A stretch of DNA of 64,000 nt from Cyclobacterium amurskyense (lineage in GTDB: Bacteria; Bacteroidota; Bacteroidia; Cytophagales; Cyclobacteriaceae): assembly GCF_001050135.1 (NCBI RefSeq), contig NZ_CP012040.1, positions 5,721,001 through 5,785,000 on the forward strand. Direction: 5' to 3'. How positions within the stretch are numbered: the stretch's first letter is position 1; each line of letters starts with the position of its first letter. Position numbers and translations under genes: made by a program. The notes under the pieces were generated by a model. It did not search any database. It had not been told where the DNA came from and saw only the letters and a list, made by a program, of their open reading frames with translations. Positions 54,254 through 63,279 of this stretch are shown one piece after another.

Positions 54254-54685
54254 ATGACTACCGGATTTCAACACCTACATTCATTTCTGGCCTATATCGT
54301 TTTGGCAGGAATTATATTTAGTTTTATTTCTGCCCTAATCGGTGCATTAAGTGGCAAAGAATTTAGTGAAAAAGACCGTAAATTTGGCTTGATCGGGATG
54401 ATACTTGCCCACATCCAATTGTTAGTAGGTATTGGAGTTTACTTTTTAAGTCCAGTCGGACTGTCTAACCTTAGTGGTGAAACGATGGGAGATTCCATGA
54501 GCAGATTGTATGCCCTAGAGCATCCACTTATTAATATTATTGCCATCGCACTCATTACCATCGGATATAGCAGAGCCAAAAAATTAACAGAAAGCAAAAG
54601 CCGATTTAGAAGCATCTACATGTTCTACGGTGTTGCCTTTATCCTAATCTTAAGCCGAATTCCTTGGGATGCCTGGTTGAATTAA
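54254..54685 (+). CDS. Small four-helix membrane protein
   Basis: A 143-residue protein with four membrane helices, starting with HLHSFLAYIVLAGIIFSFIS. His7 and His9 lie at the membrane edge and further His (ILAHIQLL, LEHPLINI) lie within helices. The spacing recalls small haem-binding b-type membrane proteins of Bacteroidota, but I cannot confirm haem binding. It is followed 12 bases later by a DUF3820 gene. Confidence 0.7.
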   Translation: MTTGFQHLHSFLAYIVLAGIIFSFISALIGALSGKEFSEKDRKFGLIGMILAHIQLLVGIGVYFLSPVGLSNLSGETMGDSMSRLYALEHPLINIIAIALITIGYSRAKKLTESKSRFRSIYMFYGVAFILILSRIPWDAWLN

Positions 54686-54697
54686 TCAACAAGGGAC

Positions 54698-54910
54698 ATG
54701 GATAGAAATATACTTTTGGAGATTGTTTCAAAAAAAATGCCTTTTGGCAAGTACAAGGACAGGCTTATCTGTGATGTACCTGAACATTATTTGATCTGGT
54801 TAAAACGGAATGGCTTTCCTAAAGGTAAGTTGGGAATGTGGCTGGAAACCATGTATGAGATCCGTGTTAACGGTTTGGAATACTTATTAGACCCTTTAAA
54901 AAAAAAATAG
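54698..54910 (+). CDS. DUF3820-family small protein
   Basis: A 70-residue protein with the DUF3820 core: KKMPFGKYKDRLICDVPEHY followed by LIWLKRNGFPKGKLGMWLET and a C-terminal helix. These small proteins occur widely; some relatives are called exonuclease-associated or quorum-sensing-regulated factors, with no sure function. The start ATG (MDRNILLEIV) lies 12 bases after the membrane protein gene. Confidence 0.8.
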   Translation: MDRNILLEIVSKKMPFGKYKDRLICDVPEHYLIWLKRNGFPKGKLGMWLETMYEIRVNGLEYLLDPLKKK

Positions 54911-54928
54911 GGTATATTATATCGTATT

Positions 54929-54947
54929 ATTGCCATAGTGTTGCAAT
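54929..54947. promoter_or_regulatory. 19-bp operator ATTGC-N9-GCAAT overlapping the TonB receptor promoter
   Basis: ATTGC (54929-54933) and GCAAT (54943-54947) form an inverted repeat around 9 bases. The right half covers the TTG (54941-54943) that serves as the -33 element of the promoter described next. The same spacing and bases recur at 57431-57449 before the lipoprotein gene. A repressor bound here would block the promoter. A Fur/Zur-type regulator is the best guess from size and gene content. Confidence 0.65.
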
Positions 54948-54971
54948 TATAAAGTGATAAGGATACCTTTG
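54941..54971 (+). promoter_or_regulatory. Promoter of the TonB receptor gene
   Basis: TTG (54941-54943) and TACCTTTG (54964-54971) are 20 bases apart and match the Bacteroidota TTG/TAnnTTTG consensus in full. Transcription would start near 54978, giving a leader of about 30 bases before the GTG at 55009. Confidence 0.65.
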
Positions 54972-55008
54972 TTTTATAATAAGTATTCCAATCCTTCAAA
55001 ATACTACC

Positions 55009-57387
55009 GTGAGATTTACTTTTCTCCTAATATCCATTCTGCTAACACTAAGCCATCATCAAATTTCCGCACAATCTACCCCTAATTATAGAATTAATGG
55101 CATCGTATTAGATGAGTCAGGAGAACCATTGATGGCTACTATCCTAATTCATGAATTAGGGACAGGAACATCGGCAAACCTAGATGGACAATTCACTTTA
55201 AAAAACTTAAGGCCTGGAAATTACCATTTACATGTTTCCCACTTGGGATACAAGTCATTAACAGAAACAGTAATAATTGAGAACAGCGATATAAATCTCA
55301 AATGGCAGATGGAACCCTCTGCCATAACCCTTCAATCCCTTACCATTGAAGCCAATCCATTTAAAAACGGTCCCGTAGAACAATCACAGACCATTGATGT
55401 CATTGATAGGGATTTTATAGAAAGAAATAACTCAGGCACTTTTTCCAATGCCTTAGAAAAGCTCCCAGGAATCAGCACTATAAACACGGGGGTTGGCATA
55501 AGCAAACCGGTAATTCGTGGCATGAGTTCAAATAGAATTCAGGTCAATGACCGTGGAATAAAACAAGAAGGACAACAATGGGGTGCTGATCACGGATTAG
55601 AAATTGATCCATTTGATGTTGACCGTGTTGAAATTGTAAAAGGTCCAGCCTCACTAATTTACGGTTCTGATGGTATGTCAGGGGTGATCAATATCTCTCC
55701 TGCACCTTTGCCTATAAACGGTAACATTAACGGGCATTTGATTAATAGCTACCAGACGAACAATAACATGCGAAGTCATTCGGCGATGGTGGAAGGCAAT
55801 CAAAATGGGTTTATTTTCAAGGGCAGACTCACCTTTCAAGATTACCAGGACTATCGCGTTCCTGCCGATGAATATACCTATGCAGGCTTCGTTTTGCCTG
55901 TTTATGAAAACCGCCTGAAAAATACCGCTGGTAAAGAAAGGCATTTTTCAATTATGACAGGTATTAGGAAAAATTGGGGCAAATCAACGCTTACTGTAAG
56001 TAGGTTTGGGCAGCAAGCCGGAATTTTCACAGGAGCTGTGGGCATACCTAATAGCTATAACCTTCAGCACAATGGTGATTACAGCAATATTGAACTACCC
56101 AACCAAGACAATTCCCATTTAAAAGTAATTTCTAATACCACCATTCAATTGGGTAAAAATTGGCTGGAAATGGATTTGGCTTACCAACGCAATGAAAGGT
56201 TAGAAAAATCCCTTCCTCATGCACACGGTATAAATTCTAGCGATCAAGGCAATCTTGCATTGGCCCTTTATCTCAACACCTATACAGCCAACTTTAGATA
56301 CAACCGCCAAATTAACAATAAACAACAAGCCATTATTGGTTTTCAGTCTAGTATAATGGACAATCAATTTGGTGGTTTCGAGTTTCTTTTACCAAAGTTT
56401 CAATCAAAATCTGCTGGTCTATTTTACTTTCACGAGTACCGCTTGCTAGACAATTTCATCATAAATGCTGGCCTAAGGATGGATATTGCAAAACACCAGA
56501 TTGACGCCCACTCCCAGCCCGTTTACAGTAGTGCTGGAGAACCTACAGGAAATGAAGTCCTTAGAAACCCTGACATTGACCGCAACTACGCCAATATGAG
56601 TGGTTCTACAGGTTTATCTTGGATCATAAGTAATAAGAGCAACATAAAATTCAACCTTGGAAGTAGTTACAGAATCCCTAGTCCAATAGAATTGTCAACC
56701 AATGGCATTCACCATGGAAACTTCAGACATGAACTGGGAAACTCATCCTTAAAAAGTGAGCGTAGTTTTCAGGGAGATTTAAACTTTACTTATTCGAAAC
56801 ATAATTTACTAATTGGCTTCAGTCCCTATCTGGCTTATTATTTGGGCTATATTTACCTGTCCCCAACCGCAAAATTCTCCACTTTGCCCGGAGCAGGGAC
56901 CCTTTGGGAATACAGGCAAAACAATGCAATTTTCTCAGGAGGAGAGGCTAAAATTCATTGGGCGATAACACCTGAACTACAAACTAATCTGGTTGCGGAA
57001 TATGTCTATAGCCATAATCTCGATACCAATTTACCACTTCCTTTAACTCCCCCAGCAAGTGTATTGGCCGGGGTAGAATGGGCCCTTCCTTACAAGAAAA
57101 CTTGGCTACCAAATAGCAATTTCTTTATGGAGTACAGGCAAGTTGCCGCACAAAACAGGGTTGACAGAAATGAGCGAGTAACAAAAGGTTATGGACTACT
57201 TGAGGCAGGTATAGGAACAGAGTTCACTTTGGGCCAACAAATTTTGAAATTTAGAATTAGTGGGAAAAACTTATTAAATGCCTATTACTTTAATCATATG
57301 AGTAGATATAGGCTTTTAAATCTACCCGAACAAGGTCGAAATATTAATATTAGCCTGAAAATCCCCTTTGAAATAAAAAATCCATAG
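55009..57387 (+). CDS. TonB-dependent receptor, probably for a metal such as zinc
   Basis: A 792-residue outer membrane receptor. It starts at a GTG at 55009 and has a signal peptide ending near HQISAQS. A carboxypeptidase-like regulatory domain follows (about 25-110, GIVLDESGEPLMATILIHE), then a plug (about 120-225, ALEKLPGISTINTGVGISKP and VEIVKGPASLIYGSDGMSGV) and a beta-barrel. Barrel loops contain His-rich pieces (LPHAHGINSS and STNGIHHGNFRHELGN), like ZnuD-type zinc receptors. It shares an operator with the His-rich lipoprotein gene that follows. Confidence 0.88.
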   Translation: MRFTFLLISILLTLSHHQISAQSTPNYRINGIVLDESGEPLMATILIHELGTGTSANLDGQFTLKNLRPGNYHLHVSHLGYKSLTETVIIENSDINLKWQMEPSAITLQSLTIEANPFKNGPVEQSQTIDVIDRDFIERNNSGTFSNALEKLPGISTINTGVGISKPVIRGMSSNRIQVNDRGIKQEGQQWGADHGLEIDPFDVDRVEIVKGPASLIYGSDGMSGVINISPAPLPINGNINGHLINSYQTNNNMRSHSAMVEGNQNGFIFKGRLTFQDYQDYRVPADEYTYAGFVLPVYENRLKNTAGKERHFSIMTGIRKNWGKSTLTVSRFGQQAGIFTGAVGIPNSYNLQHNGDYSNIELPNQDNSHLKVISNTTIQLGKNWLEMDLAYQRNERLEKSLPHAHGINSSDQGNLALALYLNTYTANFRYNRQINNKQQAIIGFQSSIMDNQFGGFEFLLPKFQSKSAGLFYFHEYRLLDNFIINAGLRMDIAKHQIDAHSQPVYSSAGEPTGNEVLRNPDIDRNYANMSGSTGLSWIISNKSNIKFNLGSSYRIPSPIELSTNGIHHGNFRHELGNSSLKSERSFQGDLNFTYSKHNLLIGFSPYLAYYLGYIYLSPTAKFSTLPGAGTLWEYRQNNAIFSGGEAKIHWAITPELQTNLVAEYVYSHNLDTNLPLPLTPPASVLAGVEWALPYKKTWLPNSNFFMEYRQVAAQNRVDRNERVTKGYGLLEAGIGTEFTLGQQILKFRISGKNLLNAYYFNHMSRYRLLNLPEQGRNINISLKIPFEIKNP

Positions 57388-57430
57388 CAATCCCCTTCCC
57401 TTCTAGGAAATGTATTAAGTAATGTTTATA

Positions 57431-57455
57431 ATTGCAACATAATTGCAATTGCAAT
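57431..57455. promoter_or_regulatory. Second ATTGC-N9-GCAAT operator, before the DUF4625 lipoprotein
   Basis: ATTGC (57431-57435) and GCAAT (57445-57449) repeat the 19-bp operator at 54929. A 14-bp perfect palindrome ATTGCAATTGCAAT (57442-57455) overlaps it, giving three TTGCAA units in a row. TTG at 57432 followed after 20 bases by TACTACTG (57455-57462) may be a weak promoter. The lipoprotein gene starts at 57492. Confidence 0.6.
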
Positions 57456-57491
57456 ACTACTGTATCTAACCATTAATGATTCATTTGAAAG

Positions 57492-58445
57492 ATGAAAAAA
57501 GCCAACATTCTACTAGTCGGAATAATAATTCTTAATCTATTCTCATGTGAGACCAATAGCGAAGATCCTCAAGACCTAATGGCTCCAGAGATAGATCATG
57601 CTGATTCAGGTGATGAGATAAGCCCTGAAAACGGAGATGTTTTTACTGAAACAATGGACCATATTCCTGTTAGCTTTTCAGTTGAAGATCCATCTGGCAT
57701 AGGACAAGTCAAAGTAAATGTGCATGCAAATTTTGATGGGCACAGCCATGCAAGAGTTCTTAGTGATTTTCAAAAGTTATCGATCGATGACATATATGCC
57801 GTAGATGCGAGTGACCAGAATTTTCAATTTCCTGCAAATTCTACCAGAGTCAATGTAAATTCAACAGCAACGGATATCTATTGGTCAGGAGCCAACTCTA
57901 GACTAAGTGCACCTGTATTGGCTGGTAAATACGACTTTTCTATATCAGCAACAGATATTCATGGCAATCAAACTAGCTTTGCAGACGGTTCAAGTTACCT
58001 GGCTACCATACATATAAGAACTCCCTATTCTCCAAGCATTTCAATAAATAACCTTGACGATGATGAACTGATAGGTACCAAAGGGCAGCCACTAACTGTG
58101 ACAGGAGAAATCAGCAAAACCAGCCATGAGTTAAGTGCTCCATTGGCTTTTGTGTGGATAAAACTGGGCGAGGAAGAAGATGATGATCATGACCATGATG
58201 CACACAATGCAAGGATCAGTAATGAGGAACATGTTTATGACAAAATGTGGGGAAATTCTCAATGGCTGTCAGAAGGACAGGGCCCCGATTTGCCAAACGA
58301 TCAAACAATTAATTTGGCAACACTCCTTACAGGTGAAGATGCCATCATCCTTCCAGCAACTGGTGAACACCTGGATCTTACCATTAGGGCTGAAGATGTT
58401 AATGGTAATTTTACCGAAAAGACATTCCATGTGGATATGGATTAA
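57492..58445 (+). CDS. DUF4625-type lipoprotein with His/Asp-rich metal-binding stretch
   Basis: A 317-residue lipoprotein (lipobox NLFSC, Cys19) with two immunoglobulin-like halves. The first contains HIPVSFSVEDPSGIGQVKVN followed by VHANFDGHSHARVL, as in DUF4625; the second contains an acidic-His stretch EEEDDDHDHDAHN near 235. His clusters at DGHSHARV and DHDHDAHN would suit divalent metal binding. It is transcribed in the same direction as the TonB receptor and carries the same operator, so it is probably the receptor's surface or periplasmic metal-capture partner. Confidence 0.75.
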   Translation: MKKANILLVGIIILNLFSCETNSEDPQDLMAPEIDHADSGDEISPENGDVFTETMDHIPVSFSVEDPSGIGQVKVNVHANFDGHSHARVLSDFQKLSIDDIYAVDASDQNFQFPANSTRVNVNSTATDIYWSGANSRLSAPVLAGKYDFSISATDIHGNQTSFADGSSYLATIHIRTPYSPSISINNLDDDELIGTKGQPLTVTGEISKTSHELSAPLAFVWIKLGEEEDDDHDHDAHNARISNEEHVYDKMWGNSQWLSEGQGPDLPNDQTINLATLLTGEDAIILPATGEHLDLTIRAEDVNGNFTEKTFHVDMD

Positions 58446-58471
58446 TTTGTAAAATCCATAGAGATCTCAAA

Positions 58472-58514
58472 CAATAAAAGGCCTAGCTGCATTTGCTACG
58501 CCTTTTATTGTTTT
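58472..58514 (+). terminator. Intrinsic terminator after the DUF4625 gene
   Basis: An 11-bp stem CAATAAAAGGC (58472-58482) / GCCTTTTATTG (58500-58510) is followed by TTTT. It ends the metal-uptake transcript. Confidence 0.8.
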
Positions 58515-58536
58515 CTATACCGAATTGAATCTTTTT

Positions 58537-58761
58537 AACCCGGATTATGTAATAGAATTTCTCCGTCCTGACAATAGTCAGGGGTGAAGCCTGTCCCGTG
58601 TTTACGGGAAGTGTTGCAATCGCAAGAAAATCAGGCTGTTTGGAGATTTCAGCATAGCACCGCTATGGTGAAATTTATGATGAAATTGAAAACAGCAACG
58701 AAGTGGCTGATTTTAAAGCGATTTCAGCACGTAATAGATTGTCTATTACATATTTCGGGTT
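58537..58761 (+). repeat. MITE/REP-like element, copy 3 (225 bp)
   Basis: It is bounded by AACCCGGATTATGTAATAGA and the inverse of AACCCGAAATATGTAATAGA. Its core holds hairpins CCTGACAATAGTCAGG, CCCGTGTTTACGGG, and CATAGCACCGCTATG. It matches the copy at 26905-27110 in reverse orientation, with an extra 13 or so bases (TTATGATGAAATT) in the core and a full second end. No coding frame. Confidence 0.9.
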
Positions 58762-58823
58762 TATAATCCAAAACTTAAAATAACCGAATTAGGATTTAAA
58801 AAATTTATTAAACATTTTCATCT

Positions 58824-58997
58824 TCAATTCAAATCTATTACCACTTGATTTAAAACGCTTTGACCTGAATCCACCAAGTATTGCTCTATTTTTTCAATTT
58901 TTATTTTATCTTTTGAGATTCTTCTCAAAATAGAATCGTTAAAGCTTAAAAAACAGAAAAATAAAATTACTGCGATATATTTTAAAGAGAGTTTCAT
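58824..58997 (-). CDS. Possible 57-residue secreted small protein
   Basis: ATG at 58997 opens a 57-codon frame to TGA at 58824. The N-terminus MKLSLKYIAVILFFCFLSFN looks like a signal peptide or membrane anchor, followed by a charged segment RRISKDKIKIEKIEQYLVD. No known family is recognised. It lies between the MITE copy and the sulfatase gene, in the direction of the sulfatase. The leader-like start makes chance less likely, but no ribosome site is evident. Confidence 0.3.
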   Translation of the reverse strand: MKLSLKYIAVILFFCFLSFNDSILRRISKDKIKIEKIEQYLVDSGQSVLNQVVIDLN

Positions 58998-59250
58998 TTT
59001 TTTATGTTTAACAAATACCTAACAATGATTAAACAATATTGTTTTCATTATTACAAAAACAATGCAAAAAACCCCTGAAACCTGAAAAAAAATTACGATT
59101 TGAGTATTTGTGTCAATATTTACCTGCAATTGAGTCCATAATCCAGTAAAGGATCCACTTGGATACATTAAACATAGCGTTAAGTGCCAATATATAGGTT
59201 TACCTAAAAAAGGATAAACCCAATTCATTTAAGTTTGAAAACGGCAAAAA
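58998..59250. other. AT-rich spacer downstream of the sulfatase
   Basis: No gene, repeat or terminator of good quality is seen. A 69-codon minus-strand frame here has no family resemblance and an improbable composition. Confidence 0.3.
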
Positions 59251-61137
59251 TTATTCTACAATATTATTCCTGCCATTCAATTCATTCAATGTATGGTTAA
59301 CTACACGCACTACATATTTATTATTATCTTTCATTACCTCCTGAAGCTTATCTTGTATTGTCCTGCTTTTTTCTCCTATCTCATCCAATACCAATGCTGC
59401 ATTTAATCGAACCCATTCATCGCTACTTTTTAATGATTGAGTCAAAGTGGGTAGTCCGATCTCTTCATAACCTAATTTACAAAGCCCCCTTGCCGCTGCG
59501 ATTTGTACGGATGGAAACTCGTCTTCCAATAAAGCAGTCAATTGGGAATGCAATTGTGGATTCCCTTTAACAGAATAATTGCCTATACCCGTTGCTGCCC
59601 AATAGCGCACTACCTCGTTATTGTGTGTAAGGTTATTGGTAAAAAGCTCAACATCATTAGACAAAGCTGTTTTCTGGATTTCATCCACGGGGATACTATT
59701 GTCTCTCCAAATCGAAAATATGGGTTTGCCATTACTTTCCTCCCAATCACGTAAAATTGGTTCTGGAATCAAGCCTGTATCCCCTACTCTAGTAGACCAG
59801 GCAAGGTGCGCCTTTCTCATTTCCTTTAGTTTCTTTGAATACTCTGGGTCCTGAGCCAAATTATTAAGCTCCAATGGGTCATTGATAAGGTCAAACAATT
59901 CCTCTACAGGTTTATTTTCAGCCATTAATTTCACCCCAGCCTCAGGTAGGTTTCCTTCAGAATAAGCCCTTCGTATTTCCTGCATAATTTCTCCTTTTTC
60001 GGGTGTATTCATATACTGCACAAAGGGCTTAGTAAATTCGTAATAACGGATATATTTAAACTCCTTATCCCTCACGGCCCTTTGCATGTCATAGCGCTCA
60101 TCCATGCGGTCCCTTGAAGCATAGACATATTCTCTTTCAGGACTTAGATGATTACCTAAAAAAGCTCTGCCTTGCATATTCTCAGGCTTTGGAATGCCTG
60201 CAAGGTTTAAAGCGGTCGGCGCCAAATCTACAAAACTAACCAACTCATCTTCCTTATTCCCTGCACTTTGAGGAACCAAATGGCTATAGGCTTCAGGCGC
60301 ATATACGATCAAAGGCACCTTCAAGCCTGTGTCATACAACCACCTTTTGTGCATAGGCACACCTGCACCATGGTCGGAATAAAACATGATAATGGTGTTT
60401 TCCGCCAATCCGTCCTCCTTTAATTGGACAACTATATCTGACACATAATTATCTAAAGCCGTTATATTATTGTAATACCTGGCCCACAATTCATTGACAA
60501 TTGGAGTGTTCGGAAAATACGGTGGAAGCCGAACCTCACCTGATTTTATTAATTGGTCTTGGTGAATATCCTTAACCACTCCTTGATGCTTTTCTTTCAA
60601 ATTGGTCGCACTTTCATGAGTACCTGTAAAGTTAAAAACAGCAAAAAACGGTTGGTCCTTATTTTTTCTATTTCTCCAATGTGCCTTTTTTCCTGACTCA
60701 TCCCAAATTTTGGCCGCATCATAAACCAGGTTGTAGTCCTCTTTGCTATTGTTTGTACAATAATAGCCGGCCTCTCTCAAATACTCAGGGTAATATTTAA
60801 ATGCTTCAGGAAACTTACCTTTGCTTCGCATGTGTTGGGAACCAATGGAAGATTGGTGCATTCCTGTGGCAATGGACGAGCGGGCTGGAGCACATACTGG
60901 AGCCGATGCGATGGCATTGGTGTACATTACCCCATCTTTTGCCAATTGGTCTAAAAATGGGGTGCGGGCAAATTCATCCCCATAACAGCCCAAATTTGGA
61001 CTGATATCTTCAGTGGTAATCCATAAGATATTGGTTTGCAACTTCTTAGGAGTTTGGCCTTTACAGGGTAATACTAAACTTAATCCGCAGCCAAAAATTA
61101 AAGCAATGTAACCTATATTCTTAATTTGAGACCTCAT
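59251..61137 (-). CDS. Secreted sulfatase with C-terminal HEAT-like repeats
   Basis: A 628-residue protein with a signal peptide (to about residue 28, LPCKGQ). The sulfatase domain (about 35-480) starts NILWITTEDISPNLGCYGDE and has the formylglycine motif CAPARSS at Cys82, FYSDHGAGVPMHKRWLYDTG, and VSFVDLAPTALNLAGIPKPE. After it, about residues 515-625 form HEAT-like repeats (VRYWAATGIGNYSV, PSVQIAAARGLCKLG, EWVRLNAALVLDEIG). It probably desulfates a polysaccharide such as an algal sulfated glycan. It is not in an evident operon here. Confidence 0.9.
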   Translation of the reverse strand: MRSQIKNIGYIALIFGCGLSLVLPCKGQTPKKLQTNILWITTEDISPNLGCYGDEFARTPFLDQLAKDGVMYTNAIASAPVCAPARSSIATGMHQSSIGSQHMRSKGKFPEAFKYYPEYLREAGYYCTNNSKEDYNLVYDAAKIWDESGKKAHWRNRKNKDQPFFAVFNFTGTHESATNLKEKHQGVVKDIHQDQLIKSGEVRLPPYFPNTPIVNELWARYYNNITALDNYVSDIVVQLKEDGLAENTIIMFYSDHGAGVPMHKRWLYDTGLKVPLIVYAPEAYSHLVPQSAGNKEDELVSFVDLAPTALNLAGIPKPENMQGRAFLGNHLSPEREYVYASRDRMDERYDMQRAVRDKEFKYIRYYEFTKPFVQYMNTPEKGEIMQEIRRAYSEGNLPEAGVKLMAENKPVEELFDLINDPLELNNLAQDPEYSKKLKEMRKAHLAWSTRVGDTGLIPEPILRDWEESNGKPIFSIWRDNSIPVDEIQKTALSNDVELFTNNLTHNNEVVRYWAATGIGNYSVKGNPQLHSQLTALLEDEFPSVQIAAARGLCKLGYEEIGLPTLTQSLKSSDEWVRLNAALVLDEIGEKSRTIQDKLQEVMKDNNKYVVRVVNHTLNELNGRNNIVE

Positions 61138-61404
61138 GTATATGATATATTAAAAGTTAAAGTAAACCTAAGTATGTCCTTCCAAATATGTTTTAAAAAA
61201 GGACTCATCTAAAATAATGGAATAAAAAGCCATTGCAAATTATATTTTGATAAATCACAATAGATTCGATTTAAAAAGAAACAATTAAATGAGATAGTTT
61301 TTCAAAATATTCGTGTTTTGGCTATCTTACTTTATTATTGTTTTTTTGTCTATAAGAAGAGTTGGACATCCTATTTATCTCACTTAAAATACTCAAGCAT
61401 AATC

Positions 61405-62379
61405 ATGAAGGCACTCATTTTTGAAAGATATGGTTTACCTGAAAAGGTATTAAAATTAAGTGAGCAAGCTACTCCTGTGCCCGAAGACAATGAAGTTTTG
61501 GTGAAAATTCGATGTACAGCGATCAATGATTACGATTGGAGCTTGGTAAGGGGAAAGCCATATTTGTACCGGCTTATGTTTGGATTGACCAAGCCAAAAT
61601 CGAAAATCATGGGAATGGAGTTGTCTGGAACAGTGGCTCAGGTTGGTGCTAAGGTAAAAGATTTCGTCCTCGGTGATGAAGTATTTGGAGACACTTCCAA
61701 TCATGGGTTTGGAACATTTGCTGAATACATTTGTATCCATCAGGATGCATTGGCTCACAAGCCTAAATCTATGTCATTTGAATCAGCAGCTGCTCTGCCT
61801 CATGCTGCTTTATTGGCTCTACAGGGATTGAAAGCTATTGGCAAGATAAAAGAAGGCATGAAAGTGCTAATTAACGGCGCAGGTGGCGGTGTTGGAACTT
61901 TGGCTCTACAGCTAGCGAAAATGTATGCTTGTGAAGTGACCGGGGTAGACAATAAAGAAAAACTAACAATGCTTAAGGCCATGGGGTATGATCATGTAAT
62001 AGATTACAATACAGAAGATTTTACTCAAAATGGCCTACAATATGATTTAATACTCGATTGCAAAACCAATAAATCTCCATTTGCTTACTATCGCGCCTTG
62101 AAACCTGAAGGCAAATATGTGAGTATTGGTGGAAACCTTAATGATTTGATATGGGTTTTGATTTGGGGTAAGCTACTTCTACCTTTCTCCAACAAAAAGC
62201 TAAATATTTTAAGCCTCAAGCCCAATGTTGGATTAGAAGAAATTGCAACTCTCTATGACAATAAACAGCTTAAACCCGTTATAGATGGCCCTTATCCCTT
62301 GGAGTCTACCGCAGAAAAACTACAGCTTTTTGGCGAGGGAAAGCATAAAGGAAAGGTAATAATCGCCATTCAATCCTAG
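61405..62379 (+). CDS. NAD(P)-dependent alcohol dehydrogenase / quinone oxidoreductase (MDR family)
   Basis: ATG 61405 (MKALIFERYGLPEKVLKLSE) is the natural start; the frame extends further up only through non-ATG codons. The protein of about 324 residues has the MDR GroES-like half (DNEVLVKIRCTAINDYDWSL) and the nucleotide-binding motif VLINGAGGGVGTLALQLAKM. The zinc ligands of classical alcohol dehydrogenases are absent, as in quinone oxidoreductase-like members. Substrate unknown. Monocistronic. Confidence 0.85.
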   Translation: MKALIFERYGLPEKVLKLSEQATPVPEDNEVLVKIRCTAINDYDWSLVRGKPYLYRLMFGLTKPKSKIMGMELSGTVAQVGAKVKDFVLGDEVFGDTSNHGFGTFAEYICIHQDALAHKPKSMSFESAAALPHAALLALQGLKAIGKIKEGMKVLINGAGGGVGTLALQLAKMYACEVTGVDNKEKLTMLKAMGYDHVIDYNTEDFTQNGLQYDLILDCKTNKSPFAYYRALKPEGKYVSIGGNLNDLIWVLIWGKLLLPFSNKKLNILSLKPNVGLEEIATLYDNKQLKPVIDGPYPLESTAEKLQLFGEGKHKGKVIIAIQS

Positions 62380-62742
62380 TTACATGTATTTTGGCAAAAA
62401 TGATCTTCTCCCAAGCCATTTAAGAAAGTGGGAATTAAATTTAACCATAAGGTTAATACATAAACGCTTCGCTATAGGTTCAGCTTCATTATATCCATCA
62501 TTCTTGCAGAATTTATTAGAGTTCGGTAATTGAATTTAACTCATTAATTCATTTGGTATCATTTCTAAAACTACCCTTTGGCTGAACCATTTACTTCAGA
62601 CTAGAAAGAAGTCTTGTTAGAGCTATAGTCTCATTTGAACTCATTTCCGAATGATTTTTAAGTTTCATTTATAAATTATTCCTATATTTAATTTTATTTA
62701 ACAAAGTCATTTATAATCAATTATTATTTAAACCCAAATTAT
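62380..62742. other. AT-rich intergenic stretch
   Basis: About 360 bases between the dehydrogenase and the GlcG-like gene. I see no gene, repeat or clear promoter here. Confidence 0.3.
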
Positions 62743-63141
62743 ATGAATATTTCATTAGCTAACGCTGAAAAGGTTATTGCCGCTGCCAAGGAAAAATCCA
62801 AAGCTATTGATACTAAAATGAATATTGCAGTAGTAGATGCAGGAGCCAATCTTCTTGCCTTTGCACGCATGGATGGAGCTTGGTTAGGTTCATTGGACAT
62901 CTCCATTAAAAAAGCCAAAACTGCTCGTTTCTTTGACATGAATACGGGGACAATAGGGGAATTGTCTCAGCCAGGTGGATCCTTGTACAATATTGAGCAT
63001 TCCAACAATGGACTCATTACTTTCCCTGGTGGGGTGCCTTTAAAAAATAGTGCTGGTGATATAGTGGGGGCAATTGGCGTAAGCGGGAGTTCCGTGGAAA
63101 ATGACCATGCTGTGGCTGAAGCTGGAGCAAAAGCTTTATAA
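62743..63141 (+). CDS. GlcG/HbpS-family haem-binding-like protein
   Basis: A 132-residue protein with the GlcG/HbpS layout: ANAEKVIAAAKEKSKAIDTK, VVDAGANLLAFARMDGAWLG, SLDISIKKAKTARFFDMNTG, and IVGAIGVSGSSVENDHAVAE at the end. Family members bind haem or cofactor-like ligands and sense or scavenge them; some have no known role. A terminator follows. Confidence 0.88.
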   Translation: MNISLANAEKVIAAAKEKSKAIDTKMNIAVVDAGANLLAFARMDGAWLGSLDISIKKAKTARFFDMNTGTIGELSQPGGSLYNIEHSNNGLITFPGGVPLKNSAGDIVGAIGVSGSSVENDHAVAEAGAKAL

Positions 63142-63159
63142 ATTTAAAAGCCCTATTTG

Positions 63160-63196
63160 CCGGGCAAATTTGTGATAATTTGCCCGGAATATTTTT
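63160..63196 (+). terminator. Intrinsic terminator after the GlcG-like gene
   Basis: A perfect 11-bp stem CCGGGCAAATT (63160-63170) / AATTTGCCCGG (63177-63187) with a 6-base loop is followed by AATATTTTTT. It may serve both the GlcG gene and the convergent AraC gene. Confidence 0.85.
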
Positions 63197-63279
63197 TACT
63201 TTTACCTGGTTCTAATCAGTTTTTATTTACAGACCAATCTACCATTTACTCTTCAAACAGGTAATTATAGGCTTCTAGC

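Noticed and set aside
59019..59228. 69-codon minus-strand frame
   Set aside because: No ribosome site, odd composition and no recognisable family; left as spacer.
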